The position numbers and the translations under genes are program-made. Source: Botryosphaeria dothidea (lineage: Eukaryota; Ascomycota; Dothideomycetes; Botryosphaeriales; Botryosphaeriaceae). Taken from it: 64,000 bases of DNA. Positions 22,313 to 34,209 of the stretch are shown in pieces (within the stretch, counting starts at the first letter, position 1; each line of letters begins with the position of its first letter). Where the stretch lies: NCBI GenBank assembly GCA_011503125.2, contig WWBZ02000033.1, positions 1,178,001-1,242,000 of the forward strand, written 5' to 3'. A model generated the notes under the pieces. That model was not told the origin of the DNA and did no database searches. It was given only the letters and a program-made list of their open reading frames with translations.

Positions 22313-22946
22313 GGTGGTTGGTGGCGGGATGTGGTGGGAAGAATTGGTGGGTGGGGTCGGCGGGCGGCAGTGGGGAATTGGGGTAAGATGAGAGGAGAGA
22401 AGCGGGTCAAAGGATTGAGTTTATATTTTCTCGAGGCTGGCGCTTGATAATGATGCGATACTTGCTTTAACGGGAAGGATGATTGCGGGGCACGGCGACG
22501 GTCCCTCATTGGGTGGTGGGGCGCAATTGCCTTCGCTTCGCTTCAACACAACATTGGACACGGTCACACTGATGTGTTGGGACCAGAAATAGGCGGTTTG
22601 ACGAGGTAGCCCTGTTTTCCCTGAGTTATGGACACCATTGGCAAACAAAGGTCACCAGTATGCTGTTCGAGCCGAAGGAAGAACAACCAGGAGAAAGCTT
22701 CGAATATCTCACGCTGTTGCCTAATGGTCTTGTCAGCCATTTGACTCGACACGGGACACAATCTCGGATATGGGGGAGCTTGAGTATGATGCAAAAAGCT
22801 TTTCTGGCTACCCAAAATAGTAATCAACATACTCGGGACTAAGCCCAGATGCACATAAAAGCCACCTCACTCCATCAGGCACAAACGAAAAAATCCGCTA
22901 TCCGCCTCAGACGGCGTGCCTTTTTTCCCTTCCCACTTGTCATCAA
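22313..22946. other. intergenic
   Basis: The upstream flank of the SDR gene and 3' flank of the MFS gene, on the same strand. No gene is seen. A stretch of short C runs lies at 22320-22380. Confidence 0.5.
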
Positions 22947-24939
22947 TCATGCACTCCTCGGACTATACTGACTTGTCGCATAGTAACGATAAAGGTCTGC
23001 ACACACTTTCCGCCACTTCTTTCCCCAAATGACCATGACAGCAGTCGTAATGCTCAATGACAAGCTTAAGCAGCCCAGCAGCGTGAACATGTCGTAAGTT
23101 CCCATGTTCCGAAGCCACGGAGGAACAGCGAAAACGAGCGCCATAGCAAGTAAATTGCGTACCATGGCGACGGCGACGAAGGCATCACCCACGATCTACA
23201 ACATGACTTATGTCAGCATCTCAAGAAGTAGCAATAATGGAGGTGGAGGGGAACTCACATCTGTGTATGAGTCTTGCGCGTACGTGAGTGTGATATCGCC
23301 CACACCGCCCACGCCGAACCCGACAAAGGCAGCGCCCATGGCATTACTGATCCACGGCATGCCCTGTTCAAAGCGGTCAGTATCGTTTCGCTAGGGATTG
23401 AGGAAGAGGAGCCACTCACCTTCGCGATGGTCAATCCATACAGCAAAATTCCAAACGACAACATCAAGCCAGGCAAGAAGTGCAGCCACAGCCTCATTTC
23501 CGGATCATACACGCCGCCCCTCTTCTTCGCTGCCCACAGAATGAACTTATCCACAATGAACCCGCCATAAAAGGCACCGATTATGGAGCCAGTGGCGGGG
23601 GGTATGTTCATGTTGCCGATGCCGACCGAGGTGAACAGGTATGGCGGCTGGACATACAGCATCGACTGTGTGGTCGCGACAATGGACAGACTGGCAATGG
23701 CGACACCATATTGGAAAGCCGTGAAGGCGATAGCAGGGAAGCGGAAGAGGATTACGATGGGCTGCCAGTAGTGGCGGGCGATGTTGTGGCCGTGGTCGGT
23801 CTTGGTGCTAATGAGCCGATGACGGTGCCTGTACGAGTTCATCGGGATGCTGTGATCGATGGGGACGAGGCGGCGACGTTGAGTCTTGTTGGTCTCTGTG
23901 CGCTCGAGTTGGGACTCGGTTGCAGGTTCGACCTTGGCGTCGAGTTTGATATCGTCCCCGAGAGGGGTGTCTTGCAATTCAACCGTGTGCTCATTGCGGA
24001 CGGAAACGCCCTCGATAAGGGGGATGTATCTGGTCTCTTCGAGGAAGAACGACATAAGGACCAGGATTGCACCGGTGAAGATGGCTGTCCACCAGTATAC
24101 CCATCGCCATCCCTGCGACACTCCGACATATCCGGCGGCAACGGGAGCGAATGAATTCTGCATACCGTCAGTCAGCTGACCCCCCTTGCATGGAAGAATC
24201 CGGTACGACACGCACACCCAGAGTGACGCAGAAAAGGTATACGCCGTTCATCGTGCCGCGCTGATGGATAAAGAAGAGGTCTGAAACCTACGATTATGCC
24301 AAAGTCAGCATCGACTAGATTCGGACTTGTGAGTGACCTACCGTGACTTGAAACAGTGTCTCGTTCACAGCACCGGCAATGCCAGCCAAGAACTGCGTTG
24401 CAAAGACCTCGCCCTTACTCTTCATCTTTGCCGACCAAACGGAGAAACCAAAGAGGATAAGAGCAGTAACGAGATACACAGGGCGCCTGCCAAATCGCAG
24501 AGCGATGGGCACGAACAGCCAACAGCCAATAGACAAGGCACCCAGATTTGTTGCAAAGGCATTATTGAGGTCGCTCATCGATATGCCGATATCCTGACTG
24601 ATGTATATCCATACCGGCACACCCACAGTCAAGGTAGCAAAGACGAAGATGGTGTAGAAACTGAGCAGGGTCATCTGCACCGCCTTCCGGCCTTTGCTCC
24701 AATTCTGTTGTTCTCATCAGATACGTCGTCCCAAGTTGTTGGGAACGAGAAAAACTTACCAATGGATCGTTCGGGTCCGATGTAGGTGAAGGTTTAAGGT
24801 ACACTGCATCCCCGGCACTGTCCTCGATCCGGGTCGTCCCGGGAGGAAAGTGCTCATTGTAGCTCGGCTGAACATTGGCGTACTTGGGATCCATCTCGGT
24901 CGTTGCTGTGTTAAATGATCCCTTACTTGCCAAGGGCAT
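22947..24939 (-). CDS. MFS transporter (DHA1/HOL1-like)
   Basis: Six exons (24939-24760, 24704-24342, 24287-24216, 24157-23420, 23363-23259, 23195-22947), all in phase 0, encode 568 residues with about 12 hydrophobic helices. NDPLNWSKGRK before the first helix is the signature of fungal MFS transporters of the DHA1 class. Further motifs are RFGRRPVYLV in the first cytoplasmic loop and RGTMNGVYLF in helix 5. A charged central loop separates helices 6 and 7. It would be a proton-coupled plasma-membrane importer or exporter of a small molecule; the substrate is unknown. It is divergent from an amidase gene 542 bases away and could be coregulated with it. A second possible start (MDPKYAN) lies 15 codons downstream. 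Confidence 0.9.
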
Positions 24940-25481
24940 GTCTCGATGGGTATGGCCGCGACTTAAATGCCGTCGAGATACTCACTATCTCTGTATCTCC
25001 CAGCACCCTTGGAAATGCGGGGAAAACGGCGGTCGTGCGCACTGTTTCCGCAGTATCTATCTCTCAGGCTCAGCCTCCAATGTCCCAGGTGGGTGAAGAC
25101 ATGACGAAGTAAGATGACTCGAGTGTCGTGCACTTTACCGAATTCGGCATGCGTATACAGATTGACCAATCCCGCGCTTTTGCGCTCAGGTTGACGATAC
25201 GCCTCCAACGTGATCGGCAAGCGGATGCGGAGAAGCCGATGGACTTTGTCTCAACGCCTCCGTTCCCTCGAAACACGAGCGCAAAAGCATCTGATTGGGC
25301 TGAGTTCAGGTCCACTTCGTCCTCGGCTCTGGCGGAATTGCACCGCATTTGCTCGATTCGGATTCTCGGCTCCACGCAGAAGATGGGGTAGGCAATGGGA
25401 TGACCATATAAGTAGCGTTCGTGTTCTATACTTTTTGAAAGCACCTATTGCAACTCCTGCGGCCCAAGAACGACCTTCAAC
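24940..25481. promoter_or_regulatory. divergent promoter between MFS transporter and amidase genes
   Basis: The 542 bases between the two start codons must hold both promoters. A TATA-like element (atataag at 25406-25412) lies about 70 bases before the amidase ATG. Zn2Cys6-type CGG triplets occur in several places, but none forms a clear pair that I can assign. Confidence 0.45.
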
Positions 25482-27459
25482 ATGACCAGGGTCGAAGAAA
25501 ACATCAACGAACAGCCATGGCAGCTTCGCGCAGCGGCCAAACGTGAACGATGCCAGGCCGGTATTCCAGCAGACTGGAGACTGTCCGAGGACTTCAAGAA
25601 ATCAATTGGTGCAAGCCCGACAAGTGCCACGAATCTCATTGAGCTCGGCGCTGCTGCCAAAAGCGGCATCCTGTCTGGCCGAGAGTTGGAGATTACCGAA
25701 ACTCGGTCAGCCTCCGAGCTGCTGCAGAAGCTTCACAGTGGGGCAGTCTCGGCTGAAGAGGCAACAGTGGCATTTTCAAAGAGAGCGGCGATTGCAGGAC
25801 AGTTGGTATGGATTTGCGCCTTCCGTGATTTGCCAGTGGCAGCTGTGCTTATTTAGTTCAGACATCATGCCTGACGGAGACGTTCTTCGATCAAGCCCTC
25901 GAACGCGCAAAATACCTCGACGAGTATCTGAAAAGAGAAAAGAAGCCCGCCGGTCCATTCCATGGTTTACCAATAAGCATCAAGGACAGCTTCTGTGTCA
26001 AAGGTGTGGATAGTACCATTGGTTTTGTTTCTTTCCTGGACAACCCGCCGGCATCGGAGAACTCCGCACTTGTGGACCTTCTTCTGGATCTCGGTGCTGT
26101 GCTCTACTGCAAGACGAATATTCCTCAAACAATGATGGTATGTTGGAGCCTGTTCGGATATACGCGACAGACGTTTTTGTACTGGTGTTGGCTGCATGAG
26201 AGACGATACGGAAGAGTTGACGAAGCACGAAGCTTGGGCGATATGTCGGATGATGCTGACAGTAAAGTAGACAGCAGATTCGGAAAACAACGTTTTCGGA
26301 AGGACTCTCAACCCCCACAACACCAGCTTGACGGCCGGAGGATCAAGTGGAGGGGAGGGTGCGCTTGTTGCATTTCGAGGATCTCCACTCGGTGTAGGTA
26401 CCGACATCGCCGGCTCCATCCGCATTCCCTCTCTGTGCTGCGGTGTTTACGGCTTCAAACCAACCGCAGATCGTGTTCCATTTGGTGGCCAAGTCTCTCC
26501 TGCTCTCCACGGCATTCCAGGGCTCGTTCCTTGTGCAGGACCTTTGGCCAATTCCTTTCCAGACCTTGAACTTTTCTTCAAAACCGTTCTTGACGCCAAT
26601 CCGTCCAAGTACGACAGCAGCGCATATTCTGTTCCATGGATTTCTGCACCTGGTGAAAATGTCGAAGAACTCCGTCAGCGCCCTCTGAAGATAGGAATTC
26701 TCCCCGAAGATCCAGTATTCCCTCTCCACCCCCCTGTCAAGCGTGCCTTGGATGAAGCAGTTGGAGCTCTTACGAAAGCCGGGCACGAAATCATCCAGTT
26801 GGATTACAGTAATGCGACGAGCACTGCGAAGGCGAATGGACTTGCGTTCCAGATGTTCTCGATAGACCCGCTCGACACCTCCATGAAATACATCCAGAAG
26901 TCCGGCGAGCCTCCTGTCAATTCCGTCAAGCTCGGTGCCCCACCTGGGGAAAAGCACATCTACACCATTGATGAGCTTGCGGGATTGAATGTTCAGAGAC
27001 ATCAGTTTGCGGGTGCCTGGCATCGGATATGGGTGGACAATAAGCTTGACATTGTCCTGGCGCCGGGTGCACAGAATACAGCCGTACCGCATGACACATA
27101 CCGCATGCCTCCATACACATTGCTGTGGAATTTCCTCGACGTAAGCGACGCCAGTCTTTCCTTACAGTGTAGTGTTGACAAAATCCATTAGTTCCCTGCT
27201 TGCATCATTCCGTATGGCAAGGCTTCTAAGGAGCTTGATCCGGAGTCGAAGATCTTTGAGCCTCACCAAGGTCCAAGCTGTAAGTCTCAAACCCAAAACG
27301 CTTTTGGGATTCAGTTTAACATTCGTAGACATTCCTGAGATCATTCATGGTGCACCTCGCGCTGTTCAGGTTGTTGCTCCAAAATTCAACGACGAAAAGT
27401 GTCTCGCGGCGGCTCGAATCGTTGATGAAGTTCTTCATGGGGGAAATGGCTCGACTTAG
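25482..27459 (+). CDS. amidase-signature hydrolase
   Basis: Hydrolyses amide bonds to acid and ammonia. Five exons (25482-25805, 25862-26137, 26271-27140, 27192-27279, 27329-27459) encode 562 residues. The catalytic triad of the amidase-signature family is visible: Lys149 in SIKDSF, cis-Ser225 in GGSSGGEGAL and nucleophile Ser249 in GTDIAGSIRIPS. The 24-residue gap between the serines is standard. There is no signal peptide or membrane anchor at the N-terminus, so it is probably cytosolic, like the acetamidase-related enzymes of fungi. It shares a promoter region with an MFS transporter, and a Zn2Cys6 regulator gene lies convergent just downstream, which suggests use of an external amide as nitrogen or carbon source. 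The substrate is not determined. Confidence 0.92.
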
Positions 27460-27652
27460 ACAGCATTACATTGGAAGCAAGTCAAGCTCGCTTCACTGGA
27501 TGTTTATTACCCAGAAAAAATGGTAAACCCCGTGGTGGCATGGAAGTCAATATCGGCAATGCGGCTCGTCATCGTTTGTTCAGTTCTTTGCGCCAGAAGT
27601 CCATTATCTCAAGGGCGTCGGTTGAAGATGGCTCAAGGCGCCTCTGTAATTG

Positions 27653-29338
27653 TCAACTGAAGCTAGACCAGCTAAGTGCCTTCTTCTGGACGAGTATGTC
27701 CAGACCATCCATCGGACCCGCATCTTCATCATCTGATGGAGCTTCGAAATTCCGAGAAGGTGGTTTGCTGCCATCACGATACCTTTTATTGGCATTGAAC
27801 CCAGCTTGAACTACTCGAATGACCTTCCTTACGTATCCGCTATATCGCACCCTCCAAAGATTGAGAAAGATGCTCTTCAGGATATTGATGTGAGTCTCGC
27901 GGATAGCAGCGCAGCCGAAGATCATCAGGGGCCAGCAATTACATTCAGTAAAAGGATATGCTGGGTTGGGACCTGGCCGCATTTCGTCGTGAATCTCTTG
28001 AAAAGGGGTGGTAAGAAACAGATTATGAGCTTCGTCGACGCGTTTCTGGATCTGTGGGTTGATGGCATTGGTGGTAAGGGGCCCCATTATTTTGAACAAG
28101 AAGATCTCGAGAGCCAGAATGTACAGTCGCGGGATACAGTCGATTTCCAGTTCCAGTGTGGGCTCATGGGAGTCATCTTCGGCCAGAACCCTAGATTTCA
28201 TGGCTTTTAGACGCACTCTGGCCTCCTGAATCTCGCCAAGGTAACCCTGTGCCTTCCTCATCATGGCTTCATTGAGAGGCACGGCCCGGCTGAGTCGCGT
28301 AGTCTCCAGGATCATGGTGAAGAGCCGCGGAATGGATCCGAGGAGTGGTGATTCAGACCAATCCGCTGCACCAGGCGCTGGACTCATGGAGAGGTAGAGT
28401 TGCAAGTGCGCCCATTCGCGCTCAGTCGGAAGCTGATCGGTGAATAAGGCTCTGGTCGAAAGGTGGTACATGGCCGATTCGGCATGCATACGCAGGAATA
28501 CCCTTTGGCCACTTGTGGCACATGTCTTCATTAGATCGTTCATCCGAGTACATAATATACGAGAGGATGTGTTGAAGTGAACCATTGGTTCGCTGAATTC
28601 ATCGGATCGCAGTTCCTCATAGAGGCCCAGGAACGTGATGGACACCAGTAGTGAATCATCGGTGGCAGACATGGAGCTCATATTCCTGCGCAGTTCTCTG
28701 ACAGCCTTGGCGTAGTAAGGCACGGCAAGGTCGCCATTTCTAGACTCCACCCACGAAAGGTGGTGGGAAGACAACGACAGGAGAGCATTCATCACCCAAG
28801 GGCAGCTGTAGGCGATGGAGCACAAGGCTGTCTGGTTCTGATAAACGGGGTCGACATGTTTACGCGCCAAGGAGGGAAGAACATGAGAATTGAAGAACAC
28901 AAATAAGGACTCGTCGTGTGCCGATGAGAAAGGCGACAAACCAGAAAGAGACCTTGCTGGTGAAGGCGAACGGATAAGAATTGTCTTGCCGGGATTTGGT
29001 GATGACCCGACGGGAGCACTGCGCTTCACTGGAGTCAAAGATCTGGCGATGCAGCGCTCATCAGAATATGGAGCGTTGGGAGTCGATGGCTGAGGAGGCG
29101 GGGTCTCCGGTTGACAACTCAGTCGACGGTCGCGAATTGGGAGGAGGGGATCCTCCCACTGGCAATCAAGGCCCAGGCGTTCGCAGGTCTGGCAGCAAGG
29201 CTTCCGTTCATCGCACTTCTTCCGCCTCCTGCGGCAGGTCAGGCAGCCTGTCTTGGTGCGTAGGCGAGGTGGCGGACGTCGACGTGGCGGAGCTTGTTGA
29301 GGGTCGCGCAACGCAGCGGAGCTCTGAACGCCGCTCAT
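27653..29338 (-). CDS. Zn2Cys6 transcription factor with fungal-specific TF domain
   Basis: A single exon encodes 561 residues from ATG 29338; the frame stays open further upstream to 29437 but without an ATG. The zinc cluster is CLTC-RRRRKK-C, then C-CQT-C and a final C, spanning about Cys32 to Cys59. A proline-rich linker follows. The rest matches the fungal_trans_2 type of regulatory domain (helix-rich, with LFVFFNSHVLPSLAR, WVMNALLSLSSHHL and FLGLYEEL). It is convergent with the amidase, with the stop codons 194 bases apart. This arrangement makes it a candidate pathway-specific regulator of the SDR-MFS-amidase group. That is inference from position. Confidence 0.9.
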   Translation of the reverse strand: MSGVQSSAALRDPQQAPPRRRPPPRLRTKTGCLTCRRRRKKCDERKPCCQTCERLGLDCQWEDPLLPIRDRRLSCQPETPPPQPSTPNAPYSDERCIARSLTPVKRSAPVGSSPNPGKTILIRSPSPARSLSGLSPFSSAHDESLFVFFNSHVLPSLARKHVDPVYQNQTALCSIAYSCPWVMNALLSLSSHHLSWVESRNGDLAVPYYAKAVRELRRNMSSMSATDDSLLVSITFLGLYEELRSDEFSEPMVHFNTSSRILCTRMNDLMKTCATSGQRVFLRMHAESAMYHLSTRALFTDQLPTEREWAHLQLYLSMSPAPGAADWSESPLLGSIPRLFTMILETTRLSRAVPLNEAMMRKAQGYLGEIQEARVRLKAMKSRVLAEDDSHEPTLELEIDCIPRLYILALEIFLFKIMGPLTTNAINPQIQKRVDEAHNLFLTTPFQEIHDEMRPGPNPAYPFTECNCWPLMIFGCAAIRETHINILKSIFLNLWRVRYSGYVRKVIRVVQAGFNANKRYRDGSKPPSRNFEAPSDDEDAGPMDGLDILVQKKALSWSSFS

Positions 29339-30775
29339 AGGGCCGTGATGGATAGAGGGCTCGGGGTCGCGTAGGACTGCATGGGGACCAGGGCCACCGC
29401 GATGTCGCGTGATAGGGCGGAGCAAGACGGGGGACAAGGAAAGGTGTTGAGGGCTGAGGAGAGTCCGAGGTCATTCCGCCTTCCGCTTTCCAACAGGAAC
29501 CAGCGGAAAGAAAGCGCGCGCGCCCAAGCTCGCGTTCCCTCTCTAATACACCTTCGATTGCCTCACCATCTTCCTTGCACCAATCATCGCGAGCACTATC
29601 ATCCTGACCTGTGACGGCGTACCGTGTCATCTCTGCTCATCGTTATTATTCCGACGTAATCTATTTCAATCATGCAGAGCGCCGCGCAGTGTTGGTTTGC
29701 AGGCTGTATTTGACTGACCGACTGGCCAGCACTGTTAGCTCATCTGTGCATGCGATTCGAGCACTGCGGGTTTGCGCACGGCAATAATGTTTCCACTGCT
29801 CGCTGCGCAGATGTTTGATAGGTGATCTTTTCCAGACACCAAGCAGCTTCCCGGACCAATCAGTGCTGCCAAGGCCTTGTTTCAGCAGGCCATACAATGA
29901 GACACGACCGAACGCCGGAATGAATACGAACTTAGCCATCTTATACATTCCTCGCCCAGATTCAGACGCTCGCTGTTCTAGCTAAACAACTCCGATCACA
30001 GGCGGCTACCCCCCGGTAGAGATTGGGCGAGGTGTAACCAAACATGTGGTGGCGGTCAATGGTTGCTTTCATGGAGAGAGCACTGACTCGAAAGAGGCGA
30101 GTGATAAGGTAGTGCGCTGGCCAGAAGGGGGTGGGAACGTCGATGTGACCGCAAAATATGCGATGCAGAGCCCGACCCGACGACACACGTGGCTTATGTC
30201 GGGGCATACCTTCCAAATCTTATTCGTGGCCGCCTATCCTCCGAGCCTACGATGATTACAGCCTGCGGACAGCCATCGGCAGTGACTTTTGAAAATGACA
30301 CTACGCTAATGAAAGTCTTTACCGTAACGTGTCCGACATTCCAAGTAACTACACCGGCCCTCTCCACGTCGCCTGGGCAGGTATACCCGGTTCCTGCAGC
30401 TCGGGAATCAGCATTCAAATGCGTCCGGCCAGAACTTCTTCGTCGGGCCGCCTCTCTCCCCGCCGACCCCACTACATGGCCCAAGGGCCGTGTAGTCGCT
30501 GCGAGTGGAAGACCACAGATTCGCGTCGAAGTATTTCTGTACTCCCTCAGCCCTCTCCTACCGTGCCTATATCAATTGCTTCCCTCACTTCTAACAGACC
30601 CTTTTCGTTCCCCAGGCCTTGAGGACTTTCCCACCAACCTGTACTACCCGACGGCAAACTGCACTTGTCAACCGGCTCAGCTCGCTTGTTGCTCGCCGTT
30701 CCCCAGTCCTATCCGAAGAAGTACCTAGTTCACTTGCCCCATTCGGATAGATCTCCTCATCCCACGCCGACAACA
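29339..30775. promoter_or_regulatory. divergent upstream region of Zn2Cys6 and Gfo/Idh genes
   Basis: About 1.4 kb without a gene between two divergent starts. Minus-strand open frames up to 29630 could be a 5' leader of the transcription factor. A CT-rich stretch precedes the oxidoreductase start (about 30525-30610), as is common in fungal promoters. Confidence 0.45.
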
Positions 30776-31879
30776 ATGACCATAGCCACCAAGAGAGCTG
30801 AGCCTCGCAGGCTTGCCGTTGGCGTAGTTGGCATCGGCCGCATTGGACGCCAGCACGCTCTGAATGCTCTTCACAATGTGCACCGCACGAAGCTGCTGTG
30901 CGCCTGCTCACCCGCTCCGCAAGACCTTGAGTGGGCCGATGAGCATCTAATTCCCTACGGCGTCAATGTCTACCGCACTTTCGAGGAGATGATCTCCGAA
31001 CCAGGCCTCGAAGCCGTCATCATCGCCTCCACCACCAAAGTCCACTACGAACAGGTCAAGGAGTGCATCAAGCGCGGCCTGCACGTGCTCTGCGAGAAGC
31101 CGCTCTCCATGAGCGTCGCTGAATCGCAAGACATCGTCGAATTTGTCTCGAAACCCGAGTACACCCACCTCAAGGTCATGACAGCCTTCTCGCGACGCTT
31201 CGACGACTCGTACATGAACGCTGTCAAAGCCATCCAATCCGGCAAAATCGGCACGCCCGTGGTGGTCCGCAGCGAGACGCGCGACAAGTTCGACGACAGC
31301 GAATTCTACGACCGCTACGTCATGGCGAACCCGGGCATCTTCATCGACACAGCCGTCCACGACATCGACCTGACCTTCGCCTTCCTGGGCAATGGCCTGC
31401 GACCCAAGTCCTGCCACGCCATCGGCACCATCGCCCGGCACCACAAGCTCTCGCAGATCGGCGACGTTGACAACGCCACCGGCTGCGTCGAGTGGTATCC
31501 CCCCTCGCCCGGCGCAGTCGCCCCGATCTCCTACTACTTCTTCAGTCGGATTATGCACCACGGCTTCGACAACCCCACCGAGATCATCGGCACCGAGGGT
31601 GCGCTCAAGATCAACCTGCACCCGCGCCGCGACCTGATCGTGACGGGCGACAAGAACGGTATTGGAAACGACGTTATGCCCGACTTCTACGAGCGCTACG
31701 AAAAGGCCTTCGTCACCGAACTGCGCATCTTTGCCGACTCCGTGCTTGACGGCAAGGAACTGCCGTGCCCGCTGGATGTCGCCGTCAAGGGCATGGATAT
31801 AGCGTCGGCGCTGCAAGAGAGTCTCAGGACGGGGAAGAAGATTGAGTGGGATGAGCAAGGCAACAGAATATCCAAGTAA
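30776..31879 (+). CDS. Gfo/Idh/MocA-family NAD(P)-dependent oxidoreductase
   Basis: A single exon of 367 residues starts at ATG 30776. The dinucleotide fold GVVGIGRIGRQH is near residues 15-26, and the family motif CEKPLS is near 107, whose Lys is catalytic. GIFIDTAVHDIDL with His and Asp matches the D/H active-site block of inositol 2-dehydrogenase-like enzymes. C-terminal Gfo/Idh domain includes the beta-sheet and DVMPDFYERYEKAF. It probably oxidises a sugar or cyclitol alcohol with NAD(P)+. Substrate and pathway are unknown. The open frame extends upstream without ATG to about 30665. Strong GC codon bias, well expressed type. Confidence 0.93.
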   Translation: MTIATKRAEPRRLAVGVVGIGRIGRQHALNALHNVHRTKLLCACSPAPQDLEWADEHLIPYGVNVYRTFEEMISEPGLEAVIIASTTKVHYEQVKECIKRGLHVLCEKPLSMSVAESQDIVEFVSKPEYTHLKVMTAFSRRFDDSYMNAVKAIQSGKIGTPVVVRSETRDKFDDSEFYDRYVMANPGIFIDTAVHDIDLTFAFLGNGLRPKSCHAIGTIARHHKLSQIGDVDNATGCVEWYPPSPGAVAPISYYFFSRIMHHGFDNPTEIIGTEGALKINLHPRRDLIVTGDKNGIGNDVMPDFYERYEKAFVTELRIFADSVLDGKELPCPLDVAVKGMDIASALQESLRTGKKIEWDEQGNRISK

Positions 31880-32274
31880 GTTAGAAGATCATCTTTCGCC
31901 CTACTGATCTTCTTCAGCCCTTGTAGTTGTCTGAATGAAACATTCTCAAGAAAGAGAGATAAATCTCGAAATATCAAAGAAAAGAGTATTCTTGCGTTTG
32001 CGCCTCGCGTTCTGCGTCATGTGTTGTTGAATTTTGCTGCAAATACAGTGTCTCCTGCTTACACAACGCCAGTTCCTCGAATCAAGCCTCCGTCAAGTCA
32101 CGGATTTGAGATCAGGATAGAGGATGAGATAAAGAAGACATGAATAAAAGCGTAAAAATTTATCATACCATTGCGCCGATTTGACCTGCTATTTGAGTGA
32201 TTTCCCATGTCCCAACGCCTGCAATGCTCTTCTATGCGGTTGGCTTCGTCCCTCTCTTCACCACAACGTCAGCC
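31880..32274. other. convergent 3' regions
   Basis: AT-rich stretch between the Gfo/Idh gene and the convergent rtf2 gene. No gene. Confidence 0.5.
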
Positions 32275-33296
32275 TCAGCGCTTGGCTTCAGCCGGGATGT
32301 TGAAGCCACGCGACATGAAGTCATTATTCTTGCCCATCGACCTCTTCGGATCCTTGGACGAGAACAAGCTCTTCAGATTGTCGTTACTCTCCATCTTTCG
32401 ACGCTTGTTTCGCTCTTCTTGCTCGGCCAGGACCTTGGCGGTGAGCGAAGCCGTAGCAGAGTTCTTGATGCCATCTGCCGTGGCCGCCCTCTTTTCCTTC
32501 TTCTCTTCCGCCTTCTCCTCGCCCTCGCCGTTCTTCCTCTTCTTCTTTCCACCCGCCTTCTTCAATGAATGCGTCAAGCCCTTCTCCTTCAGAGTCTTAG
32601 CACGAAGCTGCAACCTAGCAATATCCTCCTCGGTTGTCGGTATGATCGGGATGACGTCGTTGGGCGCATACGCCTCATTGCACTGTCCCATCGTTAGCAA
32701 CCCTCTCCACCAAACGAAACACGCATCCATCTAGACTCACCTGCAAACACTTCCCCTCGCCGCCCGCCTCCTTAATCACCTCCCCCCTAAACGCATGTCC
32801 ACACGGCACAACATACACCGCCTTCGCACCCGCCCCAAACGCCTCCCTCGTAACGGGACAAACCCACACTTCCCTACCATCGCCCTCCTTCTTGCCCTCC
32901 TCGACCTCGAACTTCACCTCGACGACATCCTTCAGGCTCTTGACGGCGCCTTTGAGCACGCGCTCCTCGTTGTCGCGCCTGCGCTGGATTTCCGCAACAT
33001 CATCCGGGTCGGCGACGGGCAGCAGGTGCTCGATGATCGAGTCCTTATTATAGAGTTTCCCGTTCGCATCGGACACTATCGGGCGGGCGAGCGGCTTGTT
33101 CGACAGCGGGTCGGTCGCCCAGTGGTGCGCTTCCTGCTCCTGCGCGGCTTGCTTGAGCTCGGCGGTCGTGGGGTTGCGGGCGGCTTCTTTGACGAGTTCG
33201 CGGCGGGTGGGGATGCTGGGGGTTGGGGGTTTTAGCGAGACGCGAAAGAACGGGAGGAATGGGGGACAGTGCCTACCTTCCGCCGTCGTTACCCAT
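32275..33296 (-). CDS. rtf2: Rtf2-like replication termination / RING-variant protein
   Basis: Three exons (33296-33277, 33215-32741, 32682-32275) encode 300 residues. The first exon codes only seven amino acids, MGNDGG plus part of Ser; joined it reads MGNDGGSIPTRRELV, the invariant start of Rtf2. A degenerate U-box/RING-like fold follows: WATDPLSNKPL, then VCPVTREAFGAGAKAVYVVPCGHAF and CNEAYAPNDVIPIIP. The tail is lysine-rich with KKKRKNGEGEE and a C-terminal FMSRGFNIP. In fission yeast Rtf2 stabilises the paused replication fork and affects splicing. Nuclear, low-abundance housekeeping. It is convergent with the upstream oxidoreductase. Confidence 0.93.
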
Positions 33297-34209
33297 GATT
33301 GCGGTGAATCGGTGAGGTGGTGGTTTGCGCGCGATTCGAGCGGCGAAGACAGCGGTTGGTGAGCGCGTCGGGGGAAGGTCGGGGGATTGCGAATTGCGTC
33401 ATGTGCTGGCGCGTGTTGGCGAGACGCGTTGGAACGCGAGGATATAAACTCCTACTTCAACACACCCTTCACGTCAGCTTTACTTCATCAGGCTTGAAGG
33501 GACTTCTTTGTAATGTTAATGTGACTTCGTTGCCTCTCTCCTCCAAACACTCACATCAGCGCTCCACTAGCCTCTGAAGACAACCACTGGTCTTTCGGGT
33601 CGCCGGTGCACTGCAGAGATGCACCACCATACATCATGATGGCCAACAATCTCTAAAGGATTCGGGACCAAGATAGCAGGAGGGAGGAGAAGAAGGACAA
33701 AGTAATTGTACAACCAGATGCCGAGACAGGATTAAATCTCTACTTCGACGATCATTTAGTGGAGTGCATATCACCTTCATGCTCAGAGATGATGGGCCTA
33801 TCTCCTGAGAAGACGTGCGTTTTTTCAATCCCGTCGCAAGGAATGCTCGCACGGGCAGATAGCCATCAGCGGAAGCGATATCACGATAATGAGATCCATG
33901 TTATACAATTTGCAGACACTACATGACACTCACACGCTTACGCCTTTTAAAATAAATCCAGAATAAAATCTCCCCATACACCACCAGCTCTGACCAATCT
34001 ATAATCCCTCGAATACTAGGGAGCACGTTAAACTCGCCTTGTAAGAACAACCGGAACGCCTGACGATGCCTACATGAATAAAACAATCTCCTACAGTGCC
34101 TATCCATCCTCCTCTTTTTCTTTTCAGCTTTCAAATACAGAGTATGAGACAAGAAAAATGAACGCTCAAGAAACAGAAATAATGCATCGGCCATATTTCA
34201 ACAATCAAA
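33297..34209. other. intergenic, rtf2 promoter and VPS9 gene 3' region
   Basis: Nothing beyond short frames. The AT-rich part near 34000-34200 is the probable 3' untranslated region of the VPS9-domain gene. Confidence 0.5.

Noticed and set aside
21437..22447. 336-residue plus-strand frame over the SDR gene
   Set aside because: Antisense to a gene with complete Rossmann and catalytic motifs; a shadow of GC-biased codons.
29208..29630. 140-residue frame upstream of the Zn2Cys6 gene
   Set aside because: It runs in another frame through the zinc-cluster coding region; probably leader plus shadow.
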